A DNA stretch of 64,000 nt from Candidatus Helarchaeota archaeon (GCA_013375455.1 JABXJT010000002.1:37537-101536); one strand, 5' to 3'. Shown: positions 1 to 9,464, counted from the stretch's first letter. A program made the numbers and translations. Notes: generated from the letters alone by a model not told the origin.

Positions 1-206
1 AAGAAGAAAAATCTCCGCCTAGACATCCTGAAGAACCAACTTTAAACTCCTTGCTACGCCGTAGTAAAAGTGAAAAAGAAGCCATCGAAATCATCCGTTA
101 TCTTAAAAAACAAGGAGAACTCAGTCCTCGAGAGGCCACTAAACTTATTTCGCAAATAGAATCTAAAGGATTAAAAGCAGTTCAACGTAAATTAGGCAAA
201 AAATAA
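1..206 (+). CDS. C-terminal end of a small archaeal protein (DUF2095-like)
   Basis: An open frame enters from the left edge (codons start at base 3) and ends at TAA 204-206, giving 67 residues. The tail is charged and helical, with the segments EKEAIEIIRYLKKQGELS and PREATKLISQIESKGL. This pattern resembles the short archaeal family DUF2095, but only part of the protein is visible and the match is from memory. It is followed 11 bases later by the stop codon of a convergent GTPase gene. Start and full length lie outside the window. Confidence 0.55.
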   Translation, partial: EEKSPPRHPEEPTLNSLLRRSKSEKEAIEIIRYLKKQGELSPREATKLISQIESKGLKAVQRKLGKK

Positions 207-217
207 CACATAAAAAG

Positions 218-1414
218 TTAAATTGCTGCATTTATTTTTACAATGTCGCCTTCTTTTAACTCATAATTTTCTCCGAGTCGTTTCTTCGTTCGGGCATCAA
301 TTCCATTAATGAAATGCTTTTCAAAATCCGTATGAATCTTGCCTGCAAATCTACGTAGTTGGGTTCCTCGTTCTACTAAATAGACATCAGGGAGCACCCT
401 ACCATCTTTATCCGAATGAGTTTGGATATCAAAAACTGGATAAACCGGAATCATATCCAAAATTTCAAATACAACAATATTTAACACCTTTTGAACTCCG
501 AGAGAACCGTGTTCAGAGAGCAGGGTTTTAAGATTATCTAAAACCTTCAATTCTTTCTCTGAAAATTTGTCTTGTTGTAAAATTTCAAATTTATCCTTGC
601 CTGGTTGATATTCGATTATATTTTTCTCTGCATAACGGCGGAGCCAATACTCTCCAAGAGCGCAGATTGGAACAATGATTTTTTGGAGTTCGTTTTTCAT
701 CCTTACGATGTTTTCCTTAGCTGGACCCAAGTCCATTTTATTTGCAGCAATGAGAATGGGTTTCGCAATAGCTAGCAATTCACCAACAAAGTGAATTAGT
801 TCCGCATCGGACCATTTACTAGGTTTATCTGCGTTGACCTTACTTTTTTTGACAGCACTAAGGATGTGCTTCCTTGTAATTCCTAATCCAGAGAGGCGAT
901 CCACCATTGTTTCTACAAATGATATTTTTTCAGCCTCGAGTTTACGGGTAAATTTTTGCCAGTCCCGCTTCACGATTTGACTGAACCACATCACGAGCTC
1001 GTGATCCAAAAATTCGATATCTTTCAGCGGATCCCAAGTTCCAGGTTTCACGCCTTGGCCTTCCGCATCGGTTCCACCAGCTGCATCGACCACATGGATT
1101 AGTGCATCCGCTCTTCTGAGGTCATCAAGAAATTTATTTCCTAATCCTTTTCCCTCCCATGCTCCTGGGACTAATCCCGCTACATCAAGTAGGTTTATGG
1201 GGATTAACCGAGTTCCATTCACGCACATGGAATTTTTTGGTTCACATTGTACTTCCAATTCCATACATGGACACTCAACGGCTACATATGCCGTGCCCGG
1301 ATTCGGTTCGATGGTTGTAAATGGATAATTTCCTACTTTGGCAGTTGTCATGCAAGCCGCATTTAAAAATGACGTTTTTCCCGCATTAGGTTTTCCAACC
1401 AATCCGATTAACAT
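218..1414 (-). CDS. OBG-family GTPase, archaeal YchF type
   Basis: This 398-residue protein has the layout of archaeal YchF/OBG-like P-loop GTPases. The G1 loop GKPNAGKTS is at residues 7-15, a G3 region reads LDVAGLVPGAWEGKG, and NKMD forms the G4 guanine-recognition motif. The C-terminal ~60 residues form a TGS domain (DVYLVERGTQLRRFAGKIH, ending in LKEGDIVKINAAI). The family binds nucleotide, associates with ribosomes and acts in the cytosol; its exact role in archaea is not settled. NKMD suggests GTP, as in archaeal members, rather than the ATP preference of bacterial YchF. The gene lies 8 bases downstream of a membrane-protein gene on the same strand, so the two are probably co-transcribed. 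Confidence 0.9.
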   Translation of the reverse strand: MLIGLVGKPNAGKTSFLNAACMTTAKVGNYPFTTIEPNPGTAYVAVECPCMELEVQCEPKNSMCVNGTRLIPINLLDVAGLVPGAWEGKGLGNKFLDDLRRADALIHVVDAAGGTDAEGQGVKPGTWDPLKDIEFLDHELVMWFSQIVKRDWQKFTRKLEAEKISFVETMVDRLSGLGITRKHILSAVKKSKVNADKPSKWSDAELIHFVGELLAIAKPILIAANKMDLGPAKENIVRMKNELQKIIVPICALGEYWLRRYAEKNIIEYQPGKDKFEILQQDKFSEKELKVLDNLKTLLSEHGSLGVQKVLNIVVFEILDMIPVYPVFDIQTHSDKDGRVLPDVYLVERGTQLRRFAGKIHTDFEKHFINGIDARTKKRLGENYELKEGDIVKINAAI

Positions 1415-1422
1415 TTAACCGC

Positions 1423-2169
1423 CTATTTAATTCGATAAGGTGCAGTAGTTGCTGGTATTAATCCCTCGTAATCAGTGAGTATTTTCCATAAACAATATGC
1501 TGTAATGCAATAAATAAACCATGTAAAGCTCGTAAAGATGAGATAAACGGTGAAATCTGCTTGTATGGGTGGACGAATCATAGGAAGAAATAAATTGATT
1601 AGCCATAGAATACCAGTAATTATTACCACGTATTTCAATGGCTGTTTTTGGCTATTAGATCCAACGAGAACGAAGAAGAATCCAATAAGGAGACCAAAAA
1701 ACAATAATGAGAAGGCTGATACTGTTTGTAAACCATAGTACAAGCTATTTATGATGACGCTTTCCTGAGTATATTGCAATGGATTTACAATTAAGACGAC
1801 TGCAAAACCAATTGCTCCGATTATCGAGCCATCAACCTGAAAGATCCCTCCATAAATACCGCTATTTCGTGTCATTCTTTTCCCTGCATAGTACAATCCC
1901 AACCCAAAAATGATTCCTAATATTTGCCACACTAAAAATGCTACACCTGTGACTTCAGGGGCATATGTGGCGTTGATCATGGTTGGATAAATATTGATGA
2001 AGAAATCGACGGGAATAAAAAACAACACTGCAAAGATACCAAGCTTAATGAATAATATAATTCTAAAATTCTTTTGCTGCTCAAATACTTCTTGTTCTTT
2101 CGCTAATCTGCGTCTTTCTGCCATTTTTCTCCGCTTTGCTAATCGTTTCCGTTTGATTTCATCTGCCAT
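1423..2169 (-). CDS. Polytopic membrane protein with basic N-terminal helix
   Basis: I do not recognise this 248-residue protein. The first ~33 residues are extremely basic and probably helical (repeated KRR, AKRR, AERRR). About six hydrophobic segments follow, for example FIKLGIFAVLFFIPVDFF, VWQILGIIFGLGLYY, IGAIGFAVVLIV, FSLLFFGLLIGFFFVLV and YVVIITGILWLINLF. The positive N-terminus should stay in the cytosol and could bind RNA, ribosomes or lipid head groups; that is inference. It starts with ATG, has no signal peptide, and lies 8 bases upstream of the YchF-type GTPase gene on the same strand. Confidence 0.75.
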   Translation of the reverse strand: MADEIKRKRLAKRRKMAERRRLAKEQEVFEQQKNFRIILFIKLGIFAVLFFIPVDFFINIYPTMINATYAPEVTGVAFLVWQILGIIFGLGLYYAGKRMTRNSGIYGGIFQVDGSIIGAIGFAVVLIVNPLQYTQESVIINSLYYGLQTVSAFSLLFFGLLIGFFFVLVGSNSQKQPLKYVVIITGILWLINLFLPMIRPPIQADFTVYLIFTSFTWFIYCITAYCLWKILTDYEGLIPATTAPYRIK

Positions 2170-2274
2170 CTGCTATTATCACCCATTAAGATTATATAGG
2201 TTTAGAATCAATAAAATTATTTATTTATTTCCTTTATCAACTTACTTACATTTTCATTTGTAGAAAACCGGCGG

Positions 2275-5200
2275 ATGTTTATGGCAACCCTTTCAAGGAT
2301 ACGGTATTTCACGGCGTTGAAATTCGAGAAACCACTCTATGCGCTTGCGGCAGGTGATGTAACTGAGAACGGGCATGATGAAATTATTGTCGGCGCAGAA
2401 GATGGTGTCGTTCGGGTGTATAAGTATGAGAGGGGCGGTTTTAAAGAGATTTGGAGTAGTACAAAGCATTGGCAATGGATCGACCAAATAATACTTGCCG
2501 ATGTCGATCAAGACTACTTTGATGAAATTCTCGTTATCATTGGTCGCCAGTTGATCATCTACAAGTATGAAGAACCGATCTTCAAAAAAGTTTGGGAATA
2601 TGAAGCAAAGGCGAGAATTACCTCAGTGGCTGTGGCTGATTCTAATAATAACAAGAAAAAGGAAATATTGATAGGCTGTTATGACGGAAGCCTCACTGTT
2701 TTCGCTCAAAAATATGAGGAATTATATAATTTTAAACCAGTTTGGAAACGGAAGCTGGAGGGTGAAGTCTTAGTAAGCGTGGCGGATGTAGATGCCGATA
2801 CTTTAAATGAAATTGTTGTGGCAAATAAAAATAAAGTTAGAGTTTATCGCGTTATTGAGAAATATCCCAAGAAAGAATCTTGGATTCATCAATTTCCAAA
2901 TTATATAAAAAAACTCCTTACATTTGATTTAAATAATGATAAAAAAGCCGAAATCTTTTTGGCAATGGATGATCACATCTTACGAATCTTTAGTCATAAG
3001 GACGGTAATTATTTCTCAGAAGACAACCAATATGGTTTTCAAGACGTAATAGCTGCACTCTCCCCAGGGAAAATTCAAGATAAAAATTTAATCATAATTG
3101 GCTCATTTGATGAAACTTTGCAGGGTTACCGTTCTGATGCAAAACTTTTTCAAATTGATTTACATGAAAAATGCTTTTCGGCCGCAATTGCTGATATAGA
3201 TAGTGATGGAAAACCCGAGATAATCTGCGGTGGAAACAATCTCTATATTTTCAAAGAAGAAGTGATTCTCACGGTTCAAATGGATTACCCAATCTCCCTG
3301 CTTTCTGAAGATGAATTAACAATAAGCTATTATATAAGGAATAATCTACAGAATCGAGTTTATAACATAGATTTTTCTAGCCTTGAATGGACTCCGGCCG
3401 TTCTCATCCTCACCGGACCAAGACCTAAAATTCCTCTTATTGAAAGTTATGGTAGAATGGAAATCGCTCTGAATTTTCAACCTACTGAAGTCCAAAAAGT
3501 AACTCCAATAACATTCCCTCGTTATAAGATTCACTTTGAAATGAACAACCTGCAATTTTCACAATTTATTCCGGAATTAAAAATCTACCTACTTCCAAGA
3601 TTTTCACATATTGCACGATATTTTCTCTCGCGATGTGAGCGATTAAAAGGAACAAATGTCCCGCTAAATTCATTAGCCCATTTGATGGAAAAGGAACTGG
3701 GAAACATAGATTATGAGATAGAACGTATTGTCACCCAATTACTAGAACAAAAATACATTATGGGGTCTCTCGAGAATAGAATACTGTATATTCGCGATGT
3801 GGGCACGATACCCGAAGAAGAAAAAATCGTTACTCCTTCTAAAGCTATTGAACCCGTTCAGAAGCCCCTTTCTCCTGACTTATTAATAAACGCCCTTAAA
3901 AAAACTGTAGAGAAGAAAAAACGCAATTCCCTATCAGAACTAGCAAAACAATTTAATGTTGACAAGCAAAAGATTGAGAATGCCCTCAAAAAACTGAAAT
4001 CCAATTTTGAAATCACCGGATTCCTTATCCCTAATGAAGAATTTATCTACATGACCCTACGAGAGATCGATTCTCTTGCAACCAAAGTAAATGAAACTCC
4101 ATATATGTCCCTACAAGAACTTGAAGAACAATATGGCCTTTCCGAACAAGAAATCGAATATTTATTGAATGATTTAATGAATGTAGGAAAACTTCATGGA
4201 GAAATTAGAAGAAAAGAAGGTATTGCGCGATTCATAACAATTAAAACACTCTCCGAAACTATCTTAACCATGTTAAAGAAGAATGGAAAACTAGTAATTT
4301 CAACTTATTCAAGAAAATCAAATGTTTCCATTCCCAAAGTTCGAGAAGCCATTCGTTCCCTCCTTGATTCTACGTTGCTAGATGGGCACTACACCTATAA
4401 TGGAGCACTTTTTTATACGGAAGAAAGGCTTGAAAGAGACTTGCTGGAATTCTTACAGGCCTCAGAAACTGCAAGCATCGGATTAGTATCCATCACAAAC
4501 CAATTTCAAATGTCAAAAGAAGTAATAACACTCATATTGAACAATCTTGTAAGTAAAGGAGTAATTAGTGGATATATTTCAGAAAATACATTTTTTAAAA
4601 AGAGCTATGAAGAAGAGAAACTCCGCGATCTTTTTAATAAATATATTGATGCATTAAATATTATCCATATTTTAGTAATTCATCAAGAAAGCGGAGTTAC
4701 AGTTTTCTCTGAATCCTATATTTCTGATAGAATTGACCCAACGTTAGTTTCGGGAATGTTACACGCCATTACCTCGTTCGGCTCTGAAATGGCTGGAGTA
4801 GAACTTGCTGGTCTCCGTCTACTTGAATACAAGGATTATATAATAACAATGAGCGACGGGGAACTCATTCGCGCAGCTCTAATACTGAAGAGCGCTCCCT
4901 CCCAACGTTTATTTGAAAATTTAAAGCATTTTGTCCGCTTCTTCGATTCCCATTACCGTCTTCATTTAGAGGACTTTAAAGGTTCGATTGACCCTTTTAA
5001 AAGTGCAAGTGCTCTTGTTGATGAGTATTTTGAAATCAGCTTGAACTTTCCCTATGAAGTCCAAGAAAAGGAAGTTTTTAAAAATAGGGATCGCCTCAGT
5101 GCTAATGAACTCGCGGTGATCACTCAAGCAAGAGGTATTGGTCGTCAGTTTTTACTTAAAAATTTACTAGAATCAATCAGTAAAGAGCTCTTAATCTCAC

Positions 5201-5361
5201 AACCCGAAGCTTTCCTAATCATATATGATTTAAAAGACAAAAAAATATTCCAAGTTATCAAGGAAGAGCGGAAATGGTGCCCACACTGCGGGAGTATCAT
5301 TCCTAAAACCGCAACAACCTGTCCCCATTGCCTCAAGAATATCGAGGATACCATACTCTAA
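2275..5361 (+). CDS. Beta-propeller, tandem winged-helix, roadblock/longin and zinc-ribbon protein
   Basis: This 1028-residue protein has four visible parts. Residues ~10-330 contain FG-GAP/VCBS-like blades with repeated D-x-D-x-D-x-x-x-E-I signatures (ADVDQDYFDEILV, VADVDADTLNEIVV, IADIDSDGKPEII), so a seven-bladed propeller is likely. A beta-rich linker is followed at ~530-775 by at least three winged-helix-like units (SLSELAKQFNVDKQKIENAL, SLQELEEQYGLSEQEIEYLL). Residues ~785-1000 match the roadblock/longin-like module of the protein at 24687-25451, including its C-terminal extension. The last ~25 residues form a zinc ribbon (CPHC ... CPHC, from C1002). No signal peptide or membrane helix is seen, so it should be cytosolic. 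Start is ATG 2275 or ATG 2281. The architecture suggests a scaffold or GTPase-regulator protein; function is unknown. Confidence 0.85.
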   Translation: MFMATLSRIRYFTALKFEKPLYALAAGDVTENGHDEIIVGAEDGVVRVYKYERGGFKEIWSSTKHWQWIDQIILADVDQDYFDEILVIIGRQLIIYKYEEPIFKKVWEYEAKARITSVAVADSNNNKKKEILIGCYDGSLTVFAQKYEELYNFKPVWKRKLEGEVLVSVADVDADTLNEIVVANKNKVRVYRVIEKYPKKESWIHQFPNYIKKLLTFDLNNDKKAEIFLAMDDHILRIFSHKDGNYFSEDNQYGFQDVIAALSPGKIQDKNLIIIGSFDETLQGYRSDAKLFQIDLHEKCFSAAIADIDSDGKPEIICGGNNLYIFKEEVILTVQMDYPISLLSEDELTISYYIRNNLQNRVYNIDFSSLEWTPAVLILTGPRPKIPLIESYGRMEIALNFQPTEVQKVTPITFPRYKIHFEMNNLQFSQFIPELKIYLLPRFSHIARYFLSRCERLKGTNVPLNSLAHLMEKELGNIDYEIERIVTQLLEQKYIMGSLENRILYIRDVGTIPEEEKIVTPSKAIEPVQKPLSPDLLINALKKTVEKKKRNSLSELAKQFNVDKQKIENALKKLKSNFEITGFLIPNEEFIYMTLREIDSLATKVNETPYMSLQELEEQYGLSEQEIEYLLNDLMNVGKLHGEIRRKEGIARFITIKTLSETILTMLKKNGKLVISTYSRKSNVSIPKVREAIRSLLDSTLLDGHYTYNGALFYTEERLERDLLEFLQASETASIGLVSITNQFQMSKEVITLILNNLVSKGVISGYISENTFFKKSYEEEKLRDLFNKYIDALNIIHILVIHQESGVTVFSESYISDRIDPTLVSGMLHAITSFGSEMAGVELAGLRLLEYKDYIITMSDGELIRAALILKSAPSQRLFENLKHFVRFFDSHYRLHLEDFKGSIDPFKSASALVDEYFEISLNFPYEVQEKEVFKNRDRLSANELAVITQARGIGRQFLLKNLLESISKELLISQPEAFLIIYDLKDKKIFQVIKEERKWCPHCGSIIPKTATTCPHCLKNIEDTIL

Positions 5362-5460
5362 TTTTTTTCATTCTCCAATTCAGTTATCAATATAGATAGA
5401 TTTGAATAGCATTGTTATTTCTAAACTCTAGGTCAATGAATTATTGAGGCTATACAACGA

Positions 5461-6381
5461 ATGAAGCCAAAAGTACTGCTAGTAGATGGAATCCATCCAA
5501 ATTGCGCATCTATGTTGCGTGAAGCTGACTTTGAGGTAGAAGAAATCCATCCCATCTCCCAAGAAGAATTAGAAGAAAAGATTCGTGTTATTGATGCCAT
5601 AGTCGTGCGAAGTAAAACCAAAATTACAAAAGAATTGATTGAACTTGCAATAAACCTGAAAATGATCGCACGAGCGGGGGTTGGCCTAGATACAATTGAC
5701 GTGGAATGTGCTGAGAGTCACAACATTAGAGTAATAAATGCAGAAGAGGCTCCCAGTGTTACAGTTGCTGAACTTGTAATGGGCTTAATTATCACGCTTT
5801 TGCGTCACATAGCCATAGCTGATCACTTGATGAAGGAGGGGAAGTGGGCCAAATCCCGCCTTCGCGGGATGGAACTACGGGGGAAAACCTTGGGTATTAT
5901 TGGCGCCGGACGTATAGGAATAGAAGTTTTGAAAAGAAGTTCGGCGTTCTTGATGAACCCAATTGTGTTTGATATCTCAGAAAGACAATTAGAAAAGGCT
6001 AAAAAATTAGGGGCCAAAGTCGAACCCAATCTTGATACCTTGCTACAAAAGGCTGATATCATTACCATTCATATTCCGTTTACACCAGAAACTAAGAATT
6101 TGATCAATGCAGAAAAAATTAAATTAATGAAAGATGGTGCCTTCATAATTAATGCTGCCCGGGGGGGAATAGTTGATGAAAAGGCGCTTTATGACAGTCT
6201 AAGGGAGGGCAAATTGGGTGGTGCAGGATTGGATTGTTATGAAGAAGAGCCAGATCCAAATTCAGAATTGATCCATCTTCCCAATGTCGTATGTACTCCT
6301 CATATAGGTGCCTCTACCGAAGAAACGCAGAGAACTATTGCTTATATTATTGCGAAAAAAATCATTAAGCACCTGAGTTAA
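5461..6381 (+). CDS. serA: D-3-phosphoglycerate dehydrogenase (short form, no ACT domain)
   Basis: This 306-residue D-isomer 2-hydroxyacid dehydrogenase has the Rossmann motif GIIGAGRIGIEVL around residues 142-155. The catalytic triad positions are visible: R234 in AARGGIVDE, E263 in CYEEEPDP and H281 in TPHIGAS. The N-terminal VRSKTKIT and RAGVGLDTID stretches are typical of phosphoglycerate dehydrogenases. The predicted reaction is NAD-dependent oxidation of 3-phosphoglycerate to 3-phosphohydroxypyruvate, the first step of serine synthesis. It lacks the C-terminal ACT/regulatory domain, as many archaeal and Asgard homologs do, so feedback control by serine may be absent. A related hydroxyacid substrate cannot be excluded. 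Its 3' end overlaps the convergent Pop5 gene by 17 bases. Confidence 0.8.
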   Translation: MKPKVLLVDGIHPNCASMLREADFEVEEIHPISQEELEEKIRVIDAIVVRSKTKITKELIELAINLKMIARAGVGLDTIDVECAESHNIRVINAEEAPSVTVAELVMGLIITLLRHIAIADHLMKEGKWAKSRLRGMELRGKTLGIIGAGRIGIEVLKRSSAFLMNPIVFDISERQLEKAKKLGAKVEPNLDTLLQKADIITIHIPFTPETKNLINAEKIKLMKDGAFIINAARGGIVDEKALYDSLREGKLGGAGLDCYEEEPDPNSELIHLPNVVCTPHIGASTEETQRTIAYIIAKKIIKHLS

Positions 6382-6697
6382 GTTTTGACAAGTGTTTCTT
6401 TTTTAGTGCCTTAATGGTTCCTGAAACGCCTATCACGACAAATAAGCAGTTCTTGTCTTCAATTTTCCTGATGACCGCGAGAGCCGTCCGAACCATTTGT
6501 AATGCCTGCACGTTTGTTCTTATTATTCCATGATTGTTCTCATATTCAATTACCCATAAACCTGTTTGACTCGTCCCAAAATCCCCATATAATTGGAATA
6601 AATTCTTCCAAATAGCACGGATTAATTGCTTGTCTTCAATTTTCCCCTCTGAAATAATTTTAAAAAGAATATATCTTTGTCGTTCCTTATCTTCCAT
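6365..6697 (-). CDS. rnp2: RNase P protein component 2 (Pop5)
   Basis: This 110-residue protein is a Pop5/Rpp14-family RNase P subunit. It starts with a RYILFKI strand, has a YGDFGTSQTGLWVIEY segment, then GIIRTNVQALQMVRTAL and the family hallmark GVSGTIKAL near the end. Pop5 pairs with Rpp30 to activate the catalytic domain of RNase P RNA in 5' processing of pre-tRNA. Its start overlaps the end of the Rpp30 gene by 11 bases, and the order L15e, DUF54, Rpp30, Pop5 is a conserved archaeal arrangement, which makes the assignment firm. Confidence 0.92.
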   Translation of the reverse strand: MEDKERQRYILFKIISEGKIEDKQLIRAIWKNLFQLYGDFGTSQTGLWVIEYENNHGIIRTNVQALQMVRTALAVIRKIEDKNCLFVVIGVSGTIKALKKKHLSKLNSGA

Positions 6698-7427
6698 TTT
6701 GCTCCCCTTCCTCTAGCGATACGACTCGGACACCGGCCATAATATAATTTGGGTCCTTGATCATCTCTGCCTTTCGAACGAGTTTTTCAGGATGGAGGGA
6801 CATTGCAGCGAAGGCATTTTTTTCAGGTATTTTTACAAGCCTTGCTAGAGCTGCTAATTCCCCTGGTGCCCTTAGTTCCCATTTTGATTTAGCCCCTGAG
6901 GTGAGGATGAAGGGCGCTTTCGAACGGACAAGCTGAACACAGCACTTACTCATGATTCTCATTAATCTAGACTTTTGTATTCCCTCTCTTATCAGATTTT
7001 GAGTCGAAATTTCAATTACCGTTACATTTTCTCTTGCCATCTTAAAATGCGAATAATCAAGACTGCCAAATTCCTTTGGATCGGATAAGGATATGATATC
7101 AACCCGTTTATCTAAAATCGCATTTATGTATATGTTTTTTTCATCACTTCCACTTTTGACCGCAATGAAATCGACACGATTACGAAGTTTTTTTACTTTT
7201 TCTTTCATATTATTGACCGAACGTGGGACTATCGTTGCTCTCGTGTATATTCCACATTTATCCTGGTATTGTTTTCTGAGTTGTTTGATGATCTTAGGGG
7301 CATTCTCTTCAAAATCTGCAAATCCCATACCTGAATACCCCAATTCAATCGCTAAATCGAGCATCGTTTCGATTGCATCTTCCCCGGTTGAGAGCGATGA
7401 GCTTACACCTAAGTCGTAAAATTTCAT
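6687..7427 (-). CDS. rnp3: RNase P protein component 3 (Rpp30)
   Basis: This 246-residue protein has the RNase P p30 TIM-barrel pattern: MKFYDLGV at the N-terminus, then AIELGYSGMGFADF, a FIAVKSGSDEKN segment and IISLSDP. It is the obligate partner of Pop5 in archaeal RNase P and acts in the cytosol on pre-tRNA 5' leaders. Its start codon overlaps the stop of the DUF54 gene by four bases (7424-7427), and its end overlaps the Pop5 start, so the three are translationally coupled. Confidence 0.92.
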   Translation of the reverse strand: MKFYDLGVSSSLSTGEDAIETMLDLAIELGYSGMGFADFEENAPKIIKQLRKQYQDKCGIYTRATIVPRSVNNMKEKVKKLRNRVDFIAVKSGSDEKNIYINAILDKRVDIISLSDPKEFGSLDYSHFKMARENVTVIEISTQNLIREGIQKSRLMRIMSKCCVQLVRSKAPFILTSGAKSKWELRAPGELAALARLVKIPEKNAFAAMSLHPEKLVRKAEMIKDPNYIMAGVRVVSLEEGEQNGR

Positions 7428-7870
7428 GATTCAATCAATTCCATGTTTCGTAACAGTTCGGTCATTTTCTCTAGCGTGGAAAATTTACGTGAAAATCCAA
7501 TTCTAATTTTTACAACATCTTTCATTTCTTTTATCTTTATTTTACCCTTAAACAATTCTTGTTTCCCAAAGCGTAAATAAAAGTTGCCTTTATCAACTCG
7601 ACGTTTTAATGTTTGAAAGAGATATTGCTTGTCTGAGTCCATTAAATGTTTGGCAATATATTCAACGATTTCCTTTGCATCTTGATCATATTTTGCTCGA
7701 ACAATTGTAATAGGGTTATGATAAACACCTCTAACCTTCTTTATTAGAAAGTTATCTTCTGTAGTAGGTAAGTTTGAAGGAATAATATTTTTAATCGCAA
7801 TAAATACTTTCTCAATATCTTCCGTTGCTTGAATAAATGCTTCGATTTCGATTTCTTTTATTTCTTTCAT
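7424..7870 (-). CDS. RNA-binding protein of the DUF54 / COG1325 family
   Basis: This 148-residue protein belongs to the archaeal family usually called exosome-subunit-like RNA-binding protein (COG1325, DUF54). Visible family features are an N-terminal beta-alpha-beta start (IEIEAFIQATEDIEKVFIAI), YHNPITIVRAKYD, the helix HLMDSDKQYLFQTLKRR and the FYLRFGKQELFKGKI segment. It sits between L15e and the RNase P subunits, the usual archaeal location, which suggests a role in rRNA or tRNA maturation. Biochemical function is not established. Its ATG is followed downstream by tight coupling to the Rpp30 gene. Confidence 0.85.
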   Translation of the reverse strand: MKEIKEIEIEAFIQATEDIEKVFIAIKNIIPSNLPTTEDNFLIKKVRGVYHNPITIVRAKYDQDAKEIVEYIAKHLMDSDKQYLFQTLKRRVDKGNFYLRFGKQELFKGKIKIKEMKDVVKIRIGFSRKFSTLEKMTELLRNMELIES

Positions 7871-7977
7871 GCTTATCTTGTTTTATTTTTGCTAAAATAA
7901 TTATTCGATAATTATCTTAAGTTATTCTCCTTTTTGTAAGCATCAAAAACTTATGGGAAAAAGAAAAAGAACTCTAA

Positions 7978-8568
7978 TTATTTTCCGCGATGCCGATGCT
8001 TTTTAATGGATGGCCGTAATTTTTCGGCTCCTCTTCCTTTATTATAAAGCCCACGCCCTTTCTTCCCAGCCCCAGTTAAGCCACGATGTGCTCGCTTCTT
8101 CTGAATGGGGTCGCAAATCCAGTTGATGCGTGGATCATTCTTTATTACCGGATGATGCGGGTCAACCAGGATGACTTCGTGCCATTTCCAGCGCCCATCG
8201 CGCCCAACTGGGTAGCTATTGAGGACTTCCATGTTCGGAAATTTTCGTTGTACGCGTTCTTCAGCAATCCATCGAATGCTCTTCTTTGGCGTATGTTTAC
8301 GCACTCCCATTTTCTTAGGTTTTCGTCCACGTTTCGGGCGTTGTTTTCGCCGCCCACCACGTCGAACCCGGGATCGTGCGATGATGTACCCTTGCTTTGC
8401 CTTATATCCAAGACGGCGTGCGCGATCTAAGCGGGTTGGGTGCTCTACTCGAATAATTGTCGGCTCTCGCCGCCATTGCATCAAGCGCTCCCACATGAGT
8501 TGTTTCAATGCGCCCTCTGGCTTATTCGTCCAAGTTTCTGCCATGTACTTATATGCTGACTTCGTCAT
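7978..8568 (-). CDS. rpl15e: Large-subunit ribosomal protein L15e
   Basis: This 196-residue, highly basic protein is the archaeal/eukaryotic L15e. Recognisable stretches include the N-terminal [10 protein letters not shown], the core [19 protein letters not shown], and the C-terminal [14 protein letters not shown] and KHRHRGK. It binds 23S rRNA in the large subunit. It heads the minus-strand cluster L15e, DUF54, Rpp30, Pop5. A 107-base gap to DUF54 contains a T-rich run on the coding strand (about 7955-7970), so partial termination or a second promoter there is possible. Confidence 0.96.
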   Translation of the reverse strand: MTKSAYKYMAETWTNKPEGALKQLMWERLMQWRREPTIIRVEHPTRLDRARRLGYKAKQGYIIARSRVRRGGRRKQRPKRGRKPKKMGVRKHTPKKSIRWIAEERVQRKFPNMEVLNSYPVGRDGRWKWHEVILVDPHHPVIKNDPRINWICDPIQKKRAHRGLTGAGKKGRGLYNKGRGAEKLRPSIKKHRHRGK

Positions 8569-8632
8569 TTGTCTATCAACTGTACCCTGTAAAAATCGTG
8601 TTGAATTATGACAATCTTGAAAAACTTAAAAA

Positions 8633-8661
8633 TTTTCCCATTAATATAATGATTGGGAAAA
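8633..8661. repeat. Perfect 8-bp inverted repeat in the L15e / nitroreductase divergent spacer
   Basis: TTTTCCCA at 8633-8640 is exactly complementary to TGGGAAAA at 8654-8661, with a 13-base loop. A further TTTCCCAA lies at about 8719-8726. The elements sit in the 228-base spacer between two divergent genes, so they could be an operator or an RNA hairpin in a leader. No regulator is identified. Confidence 0.4.
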
Positions 8662-8796
8662 ATGATTCCGCCGCTCCAATCTGAAAAAACTGATGATGAT
8701 CTCGCGACGAGAAGATTTCCCAACCAATCTTGCTGCCAAATTTAAAAAAGATGAACCACATCTCCTTTTTATTACACATTACTAAGGATGTAAATT

Positions 8797-9405
8797 ATGA
8801 TGCCTGAATTGCTCGAGGTAATACAAACACGACGCAGTATTCGGAGATATAAATCTCAATCAATTTCAAAAGAGCTCATTTTAGAACTTTTAAACCTCTG
8901 TCGATATGCAGCTAATGCTCATAATGCCCAACCCTTTCGATTCGTCATCATTCTAAATAGACAAACAAAAAAAACCTTGATAGAAGCACTGGCCTCTCAA
9001 TATGAAAAAGATTTACGAAAGGATGGACTTCCAGAACCTAACATCAAAAAGATAGTTAATTCCTCCATAGACCGATTCTTAAACGCTCCTGTATTAATAC
9101 TTGCCTGTCTAACCATGGATGATATGGATAGATATAACGACTCTGAACGCCAAAATTGCGAATTCATAATGGGCGTGCAATCTGTTGCCAATTCCATTCA
9201 GAATTTACTATTACTGGCCCATTCAAAAGGGCTTGGTGCGTGTCAATTTTGTGTCCCGCTTTTTTGCCCTGAAACTGTAAAATCCGTATTAAATCTTCCT
9301 CCTTCCTACATGCCCCAAGCCTTTATCACGTTAGGAGTCCCTGACGAGGTGCCTCCCCCCATAAAACGCAAACCACTTGAAGAGCTGGTTCTTTTTATTG
9401 AATGA
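8797..9405 (+). CDS. FMN-dependent nitroreductase-family protein, next to cofD
   Basis: This 202-residue protein is a nitroreductase-fold flavoprotein. It opens with the FMN-binding signature ELLEVIQTRRSIRRYK, followed by AANAHNAQPFRFVI. Later motifs are SVANSIQNLLLLAHSKGLGACQF and FITLGVPDE. The fold binds FMN at a dimer interface and uses NAD(P)H or F420H2. It lies 59 bases upstream of cofD on the same strand. In actinobacteria the C-terminal nitroreductase domain of FbiB reduces dehydro-F420-0, so an analogous stand-alone role here is a reasonable inference. A general oxidoreductase role is equally possible. Start is ATG 8797 or ATG 8800. Confidence 0.85.
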   Translation: MMPELLEVIQTRRSIRRYKSQSISKELILELLNLCRYAANAHNAQPFRFVIILNRQTKKTLIEALASQYEKDLRKDGLPEPNIKKIVNSSIDRFLNAPVLILACLTMDDMDRYNDSERQNCEFIMGVQSVANSIQNLLLLAHSKGLGACQFCVPLFCPETVKSVLNLPPSYMPQAFITLGVPDEVPPPIKRKPLEELVLFIE

Positions 9406-9464
9406 AAAGTGGATTCAATATCTTAATAAATGCCTATTCTCCATGTTAGATTGATGAGTGAAAG

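Noticed and set aside
8660..8730. C/D-box small RNA candidate (ATGATGA near 8690 and CTGA elements nearby)
   Set aside because: The boxes are in the wrong order: CTGA precedes the C box and no CTGA follows at the right distance. The region is better described as short inverted repeats in a divergent spacer.
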